Under the pieces are notes generated by a model that ran no database searches, was not told where the DNA came from, and worked only from the letters and a program-made list of their open reading frames with translations. Positions 36,108 through 47,577 of a stretch of 64,000 nt of DNA are shown piece after piece. Source of the stretch: Pseudisothecium myosuroides (taxonomy: Eukaryota > Streptophyta > Bryopsida > Hypnales > Lembophyllaceae). Both the position numbers and the translations under genes were made by a program. How positions within the stretch are numbered: position 1 is the stretch's first letter; each line of letters begins with the position of its first letter. Where the stretch lies: positions 436,501 to 500,500 of the forward strand of contig OX637290.1 of NCBI GenBank assembly GCA_951799445.1. Reading direction: 5' to 3'.

Positions 36108-36580
36108 CCCTTCTCGAGCGGAAGAGAAAGTCGATCACTATCTTCAGTCCGTTCACTTTCCTCCCATGAACCCTTGCAATGTTCACATGTCTTCTCGTTT
36201 TGTAATTTCTGTAACATCTCCCGGTGCTCACGTAACGTCCCCTCAAATGTCTTGCAGTTCTTTGTCAACTGCAAATTTTGGACCTTCAATTTCTTGTTTC
36301 TGAGCCGCTCCCTCTCATATTGTTGCTTACGTTCCTCATGTTCTTTCTGCAATGCCGTATACTTTTCCTTCAACTCGTCATGGTCTTCCTTTGCATAAGA
36401 CACTTTCGTAAGCTCTATAATCTTCTTTTCAAAATCACATAAGTTGTTTAGGTCTTTCACCCTATTATCCTGCAGTTTGTTTGCGAAATCAACAAACTTC
36501 CTGAAAGCCAATGCATCATGCATAATCTGTGGCGTGATTTGAGAGAAGGAATCCACGATTGCCTCAAGGCAGGTGTGCAT
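36108..36580 (-). pseudogene. Coiled-coil part of the RING gene
   Basis: The first ATG at 36580 begins MHTCLEAIVDSFSQITPQ. Most of the product is a predicted coiled coil (EKYTALQKEHEERKQQYERE, then RLRNKKLKVQNLQL) followed by CEHCKGSWEESE. At 36108 the frame meets the LTR and resumes at 32621. An exon or gene upstream is possible, since the ORF at 36766-37998 has the same strand and lies 186 bp away. Confidence 0.55.
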
Positions 36581-36765
36581 TCACAAATCTAGCTGTACAT
36601 GATAGAGATAAAGCGCTTTTAAACATGTCTTTGAAGTCTATTTTAGAAAAGCGTGACTTGGAGTGCCCTTCTCCCCCCTCCATTGTACTGTCCCTTTCCT
36701 CTTCAGTACAAGTTTCATTTGAAGGGCCCCCTTCATTTAAAACGGCGAAACCGGCTGGGCCAATT

Positions 36766-37998
36766 TTAATTTTTTGCCATCGAAGAGTACACTAAGAAGT
36801 TCTCCATTTCTCGTATTGGAGGAATCTGGCGTAATCTCTCAAGATCTTCACGATCCGACAAATTCAACACTAGATGAAAGAATGGAGAAGGTATCCCTTC
36901 CTCATTATTGACAACGATATGAATGGGTGGCTCTTTCGAAGGCAACATTGTATGCATTTGCCTCGGGGATGGGCTCTGTCTTTGGTTCCCGTCCTCATAA
37001 TCATCTCTGGTAGTAATGTCCCCCAGGACATTGCTCTCTAGAAGATTAGTGATTGTATTGGTTGCCCTCTCCAGTTCTTCGACGGGAACCTCTTCCTCGG
37101 ACTTGTCAAAAGGCACCGTTGAATCCTCTTCATTTGGAAGACGAGTCGCCTTAAATACACAAGTTTCCTGCACTGGATTTGATACGTTTGGTACAAGATT
37201 CATAGATGATGCTGGAGCATCCGCTACAACTCCTTTCGCATATACAACCCTAAACGCGTTGTCCGTAGTAAAATTTTGGTTGGTTTCACCTTTAGCGTTA
37301 CCTTTTCCTCCAATGCCTTTCATACTATTCACTTCGGTTTGAAGTGGAATGTCTTGCCCTTTTGCTAGATCATTTGACTTGGCCTTCGCTTCATTGGATG
37401 GAAGCAATGGCTCCTTTTTTTTTCCCTTTGTAACTTCTACATTCTCCTTTTCCGTTTGGACGGCACTAGGTACTTGTTCCGTTTCATTCTTTGATGTACC
37501 ACGAGCTTCAGGAAGTTTGACATTTGATACAAACGTATCCAGAATATCTTTTTGATAGAAGGACAATTGAACTGGTGCTGCCGATGTCCTAGGATACGTG
37601 TTCCACTCCACTTTGCGAGGCAACACAAGTTCAGCATAAACCGTGCATGCCAAACTGTAGTTTATTTTGCCCTTGCTCATACCCTTGTCTCCAAAAAGAG
37701 CACGCCATACCTCCATCGAGCGATGCACGAAATAATCATTCAAGCAACTTCCTGGTTTAAAACAGTACTCCTTAGTGTGAAGAGCATGACACTCTTTAGG
37801 CCATAACTTCCCAATGTGATACATCTTCACATATTTCTTGTACAATTTAAAAGACCAGTACTCTGCAGCCTCCTTCTCCCAACCGTCCTCCGCCTTAATA
37901 TTTTCATTCACCAAAATATCATACCGCAACTGCTGACTAACCCCTTTAGGTTTGGATTTCTTGCTACTTTCAGCTGCACCAGTATTTTCTGTTGCCAT
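36766..37998 (-). CDS. Unknown protein, 410 aa, transposon-associated
   Basis: The frame is intact from ATG at 37998 to the stop at 36766. The N-terminal ~150 residues look globular: AAEYWSFKLYKKYVKMYHIG, CHALHTKEYCFKPGSCLND and MEVWRALFGDKGMSKGKIN. The rest is low-complexity, Lys/Glu-rich and Ser/Pro-rich. I do not recognise the fold. It lies head-to-tail upstream of the RING gene, and a CGGAC cluster lies just beyond, so it may be one of several ORFs of a DNA transposon spanning about 30.4-38.5 kb. That grouping is inference. Confidence 0.5.
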   Translation of the reverse strand: MATENTGAAESSKKSKPKGVSQQLRYDILVNENIKAEDGWEKEAAEYWSFKLYKKYVKMYHIGKLWPKECHALHTKEYCFKPGSCLNDYFVHRSMEVWRALFGDKGMSKGKINYSLACTVYAELVLPRKVEWNTYPRTSAAPVQLSFYQKDILDTFVSNVKLPEARGTSKNETEQVPSAVQTEKENVEVTKGKKKEPLLPSNEAKAKSNDLAKGQDIPLQTEVNSMKGIGGKGNAKGETNQNFTTDNAFRVVYAKGVVADAPASSMNLVPNVSNPVQETCVFKATRLPNEEDSTVPFDKSEEEVPVEELERATNTITNLLESNVLGDITTRDDYEDGNQRQSPSPRQMHTMLPSKEPPIHIVVNNEEGIPSPFFHLVLNLSDREDLERLRQIPPIREMENFLVYSSMAKN

Positions 37999-38339
37999 AA
38001 CTACTGAATGTTTTTATTGTCGAGTGATGACTGTCAACTATGAAATTGAAATTGTAATTGTCAAAGTCTTGAAGTCTTGATATGTTCACCAAATACTAAG
38101 AACGCGTGTCGATATCTTCGAGCGTGTCAAAGTGATGAAGTCCCAAAGGCCAAACCCTGTATCGGAAAAAGATAATTGATCCCAACTCTCCACCACATAG
38201 GAGCGACTAGCGCGGTGAAGCAATAGTAGTACATCCAATGTGGCTTGTTTCCTCAATGGGAGAGTGATAGTGAGGAGAAAGATATTGGCCATCCGCTCAT
38301 ATAGCCGTCCGCTCCCAAACCTAAAAAGTACCCTCCTCC

Positions 38340-38510
38340 GAAGCTAATCCGGACGACGCGGACCTAGCCCGAACCGGCGGACGGACCTCCGCAGCGGACG
38401 GGCGGACGGCCCGAACCATGGGCGGACGGCGGGCGGACGGGCCGGACCCGCGGACAGACCAACGGATGGGCGGACGGGTGGGTGGACGGGCGGACAGGCC
38501 AGATCGCTTT
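38340..38510. repeat. CGGAC/GGGCGGACGG cluster
   Basis: About twenty CGGAC words are packed into 170 bp, in the same orientation as the smaller cluster at 30432-30472. If the two mark the ends of one element, the ORFs between them (36766-37998 and the split RING gene) would be its cargo. Terminal inverted repeats were not found. Confidence 0.55.
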
Positions 38511-38539
38511 GGATTCCAATTTCAATTAAGGTCGCCTAG

Positions 38540-40801
38540 GATTCCATTGTTCTTATCAAACTTGTGAGGTTCAGAATCTAAGCCCTAAACCCTAAACCCT
38601 AACAATTTCAGTCCTAAGTATTTTTTCAGAATTCATTAGTTCTCTTCTTTGATTGAAGTTTAGATTGAAAGGTAATGGAAGAAAAATGAAATGCGTTGTG
38701 CAGTACAATTTCATTTAAAATATGTATTACATTCCATTTTTATTGAAATTGATTCCAGAAATTGATAATCTTAATTTAAATGAAAGTTACATTCAATTAA
38801 GAATTACGAAATTAAATTACATTCACATTCATATTCTATTTCATTTTACGGCCGCAAAATTGCACATGCAATTTAATTTGAATGCAAGGCAAATTGTATT
38901 GCAATTCAAGTGAATTTCCAATTCAATTTCGATTGAATTCCAATTTCTATGGAAATTCAATTCATGGACAATTCATTGAATTCAAGTTAAAAACTTAAAA
39001 TTCATGAAAGCATCAGATTTATTTTGAATTTTAATTGGAATGACTTTGTAAAATCAATTATACTTTGAATGGGTCAACAATGCAATTCAAATTGAAGTGG
39101 AATTAGAAAATGAATGATAAACCATTATTAGGTAACACTATTTGTACCATAATGAATGAAATATATATGAAATTATGAATCAATCATTTGTCTAAGGGAA
39201 GATTCAACAATAATATGAAATATGAACGTGGGATTTTATTTTTCTAAAGGAAAAATAAAACCAAACTAAAAGATATTGTATTTTTTTTTTTTATGAAAGA
39301 AAGATTTAAGTACTAGTAATTGATATCAAATTTTTTGTTTCTGTTAAAAATAATCTTCAATGGTAATGCATATTCTATTTCATGTATACAATTATATTTA
39401 ATGATTAATAACCAACAACTAATTATTGAATTGCCATTGTTCTCCATAATGAAGATGCATCTATGGTATTAACGTCTGAACGACTTTTAGAAATGAGCCT
39501 CAAATAGAATGGACCTTGGAATCAAATATACATTAATGATTCATTTCATCATATAGTAGAATACATTTGAAGAAGCCACAAATCGCTTAGCCCATGACAT
39601 GATGACAAATCCGTTGTAGAGAAATAAGAGTTCACGTCCATAACCAACTTGCACACTCACTGGATTGAGCTTCAGGAGGATTGTGACTTCTAAGCTTTGG
39701 ACAATTCTACGTGGAATTTAGAAGAAAGCGTCGATTTCCATTACTTGAATATTTACTTAGAATAATTACCCTAAACCCACTACAATAATGATGGTATTCA
39801 GTGTTATGGTACAAATAGTGTTACCTAATTTTTACCATATCCATTTAGAGTTTTACTTCCTAGCTCTTATGAGCTCATTTCTAATATGAAATTATCTTTA
39901 ACACTAATATGAAATTATCTTTAGACAAATGATTGATTCATAATTTCATATATATTTCATTCATTATGGTACAAATAGTGTTACCTAATAATGGTTTATC
40001 ATTCATTTTCTAATTCCACTTCAATTTGAATTGCATTGTTGACCCATTTGAAGTATAATTGATTTTACAAAGTCATTCCAATTAAAATTCAAAATAAATC
40101 TGATGCTTTCATGAATTTTAAGTTTTTAACTTGAATTCAATGAATTGTCCATGAATTGAATTTCCATAGAAATTGGAATTCAATCGAAATTGAATTGGAA
40201 ATTCACTTGATTTGCAATACAATTTGCCTTCCATTCAAATTAAATTGCATGTGCAATTTTGCGGCCGTAAAATGAAATAGAATATGAATGTGAATGTAAT
40301 TTAATTTCGTAATTCTTAATTGAATGTAACTTTCATTTAAATTAAGATTATCAATTTCTGGAATCAATTTCAATAAAAATGGAATGTAATACATATTTTA
40401 AATGAAATTGTACTGCACAACGCATTTCATTTTTTCAAATGATAGGAAAGTACAGATCCAAATTCATGAAAAGTTTTTACAACTTATTTCTATTGAATTA
40501 GAAGTGAATGTGATTTAAATTTGAATTGTATGTGCATTGCATTACATTTCAATTCAATTCAAATAGGATTGTAGGTTGTATTTGCATTTGAAATTTAAAA
40601 TTTATTGAAATTCACAAATTTCAATTGCATTTGAGTTTCAATTGTAATTTTTCTTCCATTACCTTTCAATCTAAACTTCAATCAAAGAAGAGAACTAATG
40701 AATTCTGAAAAAATACTTAGGACTGAAATTGTTAGGGTTTAGGGTTTAGGATTTAGGACTTAGATTCTGAACCTCACAAGTTTGATAAGAACAATGGAAT
40801 C
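38540..40801. mobile_element. Fold-back element, 2.26 kb, long inverted arms
   Basis: The left end GATTCCATTGTTCTTATC and the right end GATAAGAACAATGGAATC are exact complements. Complementarity continues inward for several hundred bp (left arm to about 39200, right arm from about 39925), including TTTAGGG repeats near each end. The right arm has about 210 bp (roughly 40437-40650) that is absent from the left arm. The two ~63-codon ORFs (38722-38913 +, 40203-40394 -) are the two arms of the palindrome and not genes. No transposase is present and no clear target duplication was found. Confidence 0.85.
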
Positions 40802-41281
40802 ATGCCATATTTAACTACTTCTGGAATTTACGGGGAATTCTGGACTTTGTGAAGGTCCTGTCCATCGGGAGATCTTCCCGATGGTATGTACAATGAGTCC
40901 GTAATGCCGTTCAAAGGAGATTTAAATCGCTTTGGGATGCTAAGTGGTCTGGAGATTTCCCGATGCAAGGAAATATACTCCTTCGGGATAGAGTGTTCGA
41001 ACAAATCAATGAATTTGAGATGATGTCAACTCTGACATTTGCTGTAAGCGGTACATTTGTATCCGGGGTTGCATTAATATGCGACATCACAGATCGGGAG
41101 AGCTCAGAAGATACTTCCCAAAGTATCACATAACACAAAAGAATGGATGAAGCAACATAATGCAATTACAGACATTTGGTAAGGTGTAATCACAGTCAGA
41201 TAGAAAAGGTGGATTCGCCACTTATATAATCATTTGGATGCAACAAACAGGTGATATATAACCCAGCTAGTCCACTTCCAA

Positions 41282-41764
41282 CTACATGTTTTTTGGGGCC
41301 CAAGACCAATCAAAAGGCGGTGCTATAATGTGCGGACGATCTAACTCTACAGTATCTACATCATCCCTCACATGCAACGCCGGTCGAAGCAAGTGCGGAC
41401 GTTCCCAATCAAGAGGATCTAGGACAAGCATTACAACATTGTTATTCAAGAGTACCCTACGCGTCCGAGGAATGTTCAAGACAGTCTCCAGTATTGCACG
41501 ACGATGGGGATACACCTGGTTCTTCCATGGATTGTCAGACCCGGCAAAAAATAGAAACCTTGACAGAATTTTCGGCGATAGAATACGTCGAAGAAGAGCG
41601 GCCAGTGTTGAAGGTTGCATTGCGGACCACAAACCACAGTGAGTTTCTTGAACGAAATGTCGGAGAAGACCACGGAAGCCGGGCCGAATTTCGATATTCT
41701 GTGGGAGATCCGCCACACCGCCCTTCACGCAGAGATCCCCTGTTAGTACTAAGAGCATCGCCTT
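41282..41764 (-). pseudogene. Degenerate FCP1-like HAD exon
   Basis: A splice acceptor (CTTTGCAG) precedes 41764, and the frame runs to a stop at 41282. The layout resembles the FCP1-like domain at 42943-43595: a hydrophobic strand at the site of the catalytic DxD motif, RPGFRGLLRHFVQ, the LWSAM motif (WSSM in the other two), and a strand before the last Asp cluster. The catalytic Asp motif reads LTGDLC instead of DLNGVL, and the VDDDP motif is not preserved. It would be a pseudo-phosphatase or a decaying paralogue. Upstream exons were not found. Confidence 0.45.
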
Positions 41765-41823
41765 CTGCAAAGACCAAGTAAGCCTCAGTACGCAGACATG
41801 TACATACAAAAACGACGTCAATT

Positions 41824-42914
41824 GATCGTGAGATCCCCCGACCAATATGCAATACAACAGAACCACTAATTGAAAATACGCATGGGTAGTTATTTGAAGA
41901 ACAGCGACTGAATGTCTTATTTGCTGCATAGTGCAAGGAAATTAGCAATACTTCTACGGTGTCACTGCAGCCCAGAATACAGCACTAACAAGGGATGCAG
42001 ATTTAGAATTCGCGTCAAATACAAAAAAAGGTTTAGGGTGACATACTAGAAGACCAAAAATACTTGAGCAAACTAAGGAAGTTACGCAGCAGAAATTCAA
42101 TTGCATTCGATTGAAGCAACAAAAATGGACATTACATAATCCGCCTAAGACTAATAATTCCATGCAAGGGAAAATGATCGTGAGATCTTCCGATCAAGTC
42201 GAAGAGAGAGGTCAAAATTATCAATTTCAAATCCGTACTTCACCAAACCGGAACTGCAAGAGAACTTCCAAACAAACAGTAGAAGCACAACTACAACTTC
42301 ACTGTCATCCACAAGTACAAAAACAATATCACGAGACAATACAAGGACGGAAACGACATTTCAATGTTCACACGTCACGTCGTATCGTGCGATCTCCTGA
42401 TAAAGCTTGCCGCGCAAGATGATGACGCCCAGTGTTAAAATCTAATGAGGTGTTCAAAAAATTCCACTCTTTCGAGTAATATGATAAACAATTTCAGAAC
42501 CAAATTTAGATTAATGCTGCGAACAAAGAGTAAGAAAACAATTCTAAGTGAGGGTCATGCACCGGAAATGCATTCACATTAGATTTAAAAGACAAGGATA
42601 AATGCCCAGAATAGTCCGATCTACCGATAGAATCCACTTCAATCCACGATATACCAATAGATCTCTAGATGTGCATGCACGCGGATTAATAGTCAAGGTC
42701 GAGGTGATCCCTTCGAACTCATAATTATCTTAATCAAAGGCATTTAGGAAAAAAATTTATTTTCACATTTACTACGAGGCAGAATCAATGCCTCCTACAA
42801 ACAAAGAATGTCCAGAATTTCGAAAATGCATTTACAATATTTACAGTATGTTCAAGAGTTTTAAGCTACAAGCAATAATATGCACGCCAAAAGGAGATCG
42901 TGAGATATCACGAT
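41824..42914. repeat. GATC-palindrome cluster 1
   Basis: Copies of the island's palindrome lie at 41824-41842, 42176-42195, 42384-42401 and 42896-42914, with a related copy at 40862-40884 (ATCGGGAGATCTTCCCGAT). The shared form is (A/G)TCG(T/G)G(A/G)GAT(C/A)(C/T)C(A/C)CGA(T/C). All lie downstream of the big minus-strand gene or around the degenerate HAD exon. Confidence 0.75.
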
Positions 42915-42942
42915 GAAGTCCGTCGAGGAAGAAAAACCAAAA

Positions 42943-43595
42943 CTAAACTACTGCCCTCAAAATGTCAGAGCCCGGTCTGGTCAACGGGACCGCCGGTGCC
43001 AGACCATTGTGGAGCGGATGCTTCTTGACATACGCCGGCATAGCTTCCTGTGACTTAAACAGACCTCCGAGCCAAGGACTGAGCACCCCCACAAGGTACT
43101 GGTCCCTCCAGTCCCCTTCAAATTTGTGGGGGAAAATGGCGCTATGACAATTGTTCAGGAGGTTCTTAAGTGGATCGTCATCAACGAAGAGAACATTCTC
43201 GGTTGTCCTCAAACCCAGCTTAGTGGCGAAATGATTTAGATCCTTCAGGAAGTAGGGCCTGTCCGGGTGTTTGGGGTCTCTGTAGGACGACTTTGTGCAG
43301 TCTTCTTGCGTGAGAACAGGCACGTCCTTCGCCTTAACAGACGTCCCCGGCAGCATTTGATTCAATACCTTCGTCACATTTGCCGGTGTCATACTGCTCC
43401 AGAATGCAATGTTTGCATGTCTGTGCACAAAGTCAAGTAACTGACCAACATTCGTTCGAAGTGTTACGACGCGTCTGTTCAAATCATTGAATGACCTGTG
43501 AACAAGAACTCCATTAAGGTCAAAGACCACATAATACCGCTGCCTTTCTACCTGATTCGATGACTTCGCCACCGGTTCAGCAGGCACTCGAAAAA
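42943..43595 (-). other. FCP1-like HAD domain exon
   Basis: This is the last exon of the fusion gene. Motif I is YYVVFDLNGVL, with Asn where FCP1/SCP phosphatases have the second Asp (DLDET). The WSSM(T)PANV segment matches the WSS/TA region. FLKDLNHFATKLG and NVLFVDDDPLKN follow, the latter corresponding to the conserved DD(x)P of this superfamily. Family knowledge: the first Asp forms the phospho-intermediate and the second is the acid/base, so the Asn predicts weakened or altered catalysis. The same DLNGV occurs in the gene at 61569-62486, so it is a lineage feature and not a random loss. Confidence 0.75.
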
Positions 43596-44420
43596 CTGCA
43601 GAATACAAGAGAAGCACAGAGTCAGTGACCGGCCAATTCAAGATTCGTTATCTCGTATGTACATTGACAATAATGTAGGCATGTTACCTGCGGGAGCTCG
43701 GACGCTACAAGCTGGCGCCCCTTCCGCCCTCCTTTTGTCGCCCAATCGTCCTCTTTCCCTCTCGCAACCGCTCACTGATCCTTCCCCCCTCCTCTCGACG
43801 AGCATTTGCCCCTTTCCTCTCTCGTCGGCACTCACTGGTCCTCTTTCCCCCTGGTCACCACTGAAAGATCCCGGCTCAAGGTCGTCGTCGCTCAAAGGCA
43901 CCACCACCCTCCTCCCTCTAACGCCGCCTTCCACTGCCTCCCACTCTTCGTCTGCATCAGGTGGATCCCCTCCATCATACACTGCACGCGGACCATCCTG
44001 AAATATCCATTTAAAGACGGGCTTGTAAAGGAAACGGTTCGCTCGCCTTACGGATTCCAAATGAATTTCCTTGTTGGTATCGAGACGCTTCTTCCCATAA
44101 TGGTTTAGACTCGGTAAATGACCAAATGCTCTCATACGATCAACAAGACAGAACTTCATTATTTCTTCGGCCTCATAAGGTATGGCCTCTAGCACTTTGT
44201 TAGAATTGCACTCACCGTCATCAGGAACCACCTCTCCTGCAACCTCCAGTGGAACACTGGAGGCCAGTGAAGCAATGTCGACAATCCTCGCCCGCCCTAT
44301 CACAGGTATACTCTTCCTTCCAGGAACAGGTTTGGGACTCAGGGGGACCAAGTCAACAAGGGTGTCGTTCAGTACAGCAACCGTGATGCCCATCGGCGGG
44401 AGCAATCGCTCTGGCACAGT

Positions 44421-44760
44421 CATGGGATCCCCCGACGAAGACAATGCAACCACTCCTTCCTGATGTTCACCCCCCTCGCTCTCTGCCGGATCGCCATGAT
44501 GAATTGAGACCACTGACTCTTCAACGATCGTGGGATCCCCAGATCCTTCAGGTCCCGGTGTTCGGCCTTGGTCATCCTTCCCTGCACCACATCGAGAGAC
44601 AGCTAACACAGTCTCCACAGGTAATGCATGGCCCGTCGTGGGATCCCCCGATCCGAGGTGGTCATCATCCCCCTTCGACTCATTCCTCCCCTCGCTGAGG
44701 TCGGCAGCATCCTCCCCGCTCTTGACCAGTGACTCGTTCGTCATCGTGGGATCCCCCGAT
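44421..44760 (-). repeat. Palindrome copies translated as SGDPT
   Basis: Four palindrome copies (44421-44438, 44526-44545, 44635-44653, 44743-44760) lie in exon 5, about 105-110 bp apart, all in the same phase. On the coding strand each reads TCG GGG GAT CCC ACG or close to it, giving ASGDPT, GSGDPT, GSGDPT and SSGDPM. They define a degenerate repeat of about 36 residues in the disordered linker. Confidence 0.8.
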
Positions 44761-47257
44761 GCTGGTCGGTGAGTGTCTTCCAGGGTTAATAATTCGAGGT
44801 CCAGAAGCTGTCTGTCAGCTCCTGAAGCACGAGATGCCTGCGCATCCTCCTGTTGCGGCTGATTCGACTTGTTAGGCCTCGATGGTAACGGTCCCAAGGC
44901 ACAAGTCAGAAGCGCTTCTGCCGCGACTGATGCTTCGGGATTGGGACTCCCAGTCGGCTTCGCTGGCGACTGTTTGCGCTGCACCAACGACTTACTTGGA
45001 GTCCACTTGGAGGACCCCCCCTTCCGATTCTCGAGTGCTGTCTTCCGCGCTCGCTTGACCGCCTTTGTGCTCCCAGTATCCATTGCGGTGTCGGGTTCCT
45101 TGACCGGCGTCTTAAGCGGCTTCCTCTTGGATATCCTTGGGTCCGTTAATTGGATACCTAAATTCACTTTGCCTGACGACCCGCTCGATATTGGAATTAC
45201 AATTCGTTCAGCTGGTGACGGCTCTGGAGTACTCTCATGCTCCTCTGCCAGATCTGCCAGCTCCGCCTGCGCCGAATGAAGTTCGGGAACATCGTCTGCA
45301 TCCTCTGCTCCACTTGGCGCATCCATCAACTGCTCTCGCCGGGGGGAGGGAGTTGGAGATTTCGCCTGCGAGAAAGGCAATATCCCACCACAATTGAGCT
45401 CAGTTTGCCCTCCCAGATTAGCATGCGAGAGAAATACGCTGCCCAACGTCTGGAGATATCACGATGGTTCAGCAAATAATGTACACTAACCTTAGGGTGC
45501 TCAACCGACCTTGTTCCTAAACCCGGTCTGTGTTGGGTGATGTCTTCGAGTACAGCATCTTCATCATCACTCTCAACTTCCTCGTCCTTGTGTTCGGCCT
45601 CCGGATGAGGAAGGGGTGCCGCCTGCGCATGTTTGTCGTCCCAAATCTGCTTGGCGAAGACCTCACTTAACGTCTTCGCTTCCGCTGAATCGACAACTTC
45701 CAGCACTTTACCACCTTCCGAATACTGAAATACAACAACCGGAAATTAATGACATTCAAATCCCTGAAATCGAAATTGAAATTATCAGAAGAACAAAAGA
45801 AAAGACAATCGTTGTAGTGCATACCAAGCCCAGATATGTGAACTCCGGACCCCCGTTGACATTCACAAAGACATAGTCGCTGCAAGCTAGCCCCTCGAAT
45901 AGAATCAACGCACTGCTGATCTTCAGATACGGCATTTGCTGCCGACGCCAGTAAGGGTAGTCGTCCGGCATATCTTCCGCCTTGTACACCTGAGTGAGGC
46001 GGTCCAATCCCGGGAAGAAGCTTTTGAAGCAAGTCCGCCTCTCGTGCTCTTTGCTGTGCCCAAAAATGAAGACAACAAAGACATTGTACCCGTCTCCGGC
46101 CGGAGCTTGAGGGAAGAAGCCTTCGGGCCCTGCCATGCAGTTCACAACGTGCCAGTCCCACAACCTAGCTTTGACTTCCATCCTTCGTTTCTCTATGTGA
46201 GCCACAATCACGTGGAACCCTTCGGCATCTGTGAGAAGAACGGCGCCAGAGCGGGCTACGATTGTCTGGTCCTGCGGGTCATAGTACTCCAGAGCGTCAA
46301 AGAGTCTCTTCAACTTCCGCTCTTCAAGAATTTTGGCGCAACACCCGCAGGACGTTGACTCGAACATGAACCAGATGTAGAGGTGCTGCTTCTTCTTTCC
46401 CCTCCACGCTATGACGTCCCCTGCTGCCAAGGTGGCGCTGATGTCCCAGCTGCTTTCGTCCATGGTTATACAAAGATAGTGCTCTGAAAAATCACGTTCA
46501 TTTGCCTGCACCGATTCCTCCTCCGCCGTCAGCTTGAAATACAACTCCCACATTTGGATCACGGACTGCGGAAGGTCAGCTGGGTCGGACGTCCTGTTGA
46601 GATTTTTCGTCCGATCCTGCAACCACTTCTTTCCAGCAGGAGTTTCCATTGCCTTGTTCACCCACATCTCCACATCCTCGTGCTCAATGTTCCTTTCCGT
46701 CGCAAACTCGACCCACAAAGAGTCCAGGTAAGGCTCGTACTCCACCCTCCTCGCCGGCAGCAGATGACCCTTGTAGTGTGACAAGAGTTCGTTCTTCATC
46801 GCCCTGACCAACCGAATTTTGGCGTCGGCGTCTGCAAGAGAGATAATGCGTTTTCCACCTCTCTGTGATTTCGACTTTGCGACGGAGGTCTTCATGCTAA
46901 TAACTTGGGCTTCGACTTGATCCGCAAGGAAATTGATGTCCTCCGGTCTAAGTCCGTAAAGGGGCTTGAAGTCGTTTGCCGCCAACGGTTTGCGATCCGT
47001 ACTCCCCGATACATCGACCAGCCCCGCCGCGTCGGGAAGGAGACCTGCCATGAATTTCTCCTCTATCTTGATCCATCTCTGAACATCAGCGTCGTTCTCC
47101 AGGAAGAGTAGAGGGATTCTCAGTTCGGCGATGTCTTTCGCCTTTGCTCCCGCAAATATTGATGCCACCGACGGCTGAAACGCCTGCCAACCAAAGGAGT
47201 AACAGTCAGTACGCGATCCGTAGACAGACCACGTGAACACAAGAAGTCCAATAAACA

Positions 47258-47577
47258 GTCGTGCGATCCCACGATCAGTCAATTACCACGAGGAAGTCGT
47301 TTAAGCAACAAGCAGTCGTGAGATATCACAATGAGCCACTATCTTCTACATGCACAATTTGAAAACACCACGCACTGAACCCCCAGCACAAAAGACTAAA
47401 CTAGCGACATCTGGTATTTCATAACTTAACGTCGTGGGATATCACGATCTCCTCATTCTAACGTAGAACTACCCCGTATCTCAAAGCCAGGACTTAGTCA
47501 TGGGATCCCACGATGAGGAGGTTCTAACGTAATGAAGGTCTGAGGTGTAGTGCAGGACCATCGGGAGATCCCACAAT
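47258..47577. repeat. GATC-palindrome cluster 2 (intron)
   Basis: Five copies lie at 47258-47276, 47315-47333, 47431-47449, 47497-47514 and 47560-47577, all inside the intron between 47184 and 47642. They alternate GGATCC and GATATC centres. Spacing is 55-115 bp. Confidence 0.8.

Noticed and set aside
38722..40394. Two nearly identical 63-codon ORFs on opposite strands
   Set aside because: They are the two arms of the fold-back element, so identity follows from the inverted repeat and not from protein conservation.
43657..45479. Several plus-strand ORFs of 80-136 codons
   Set aside because: They lie antisense to exon 5 of the fusion gene, whose frame and splice sites are consistent.
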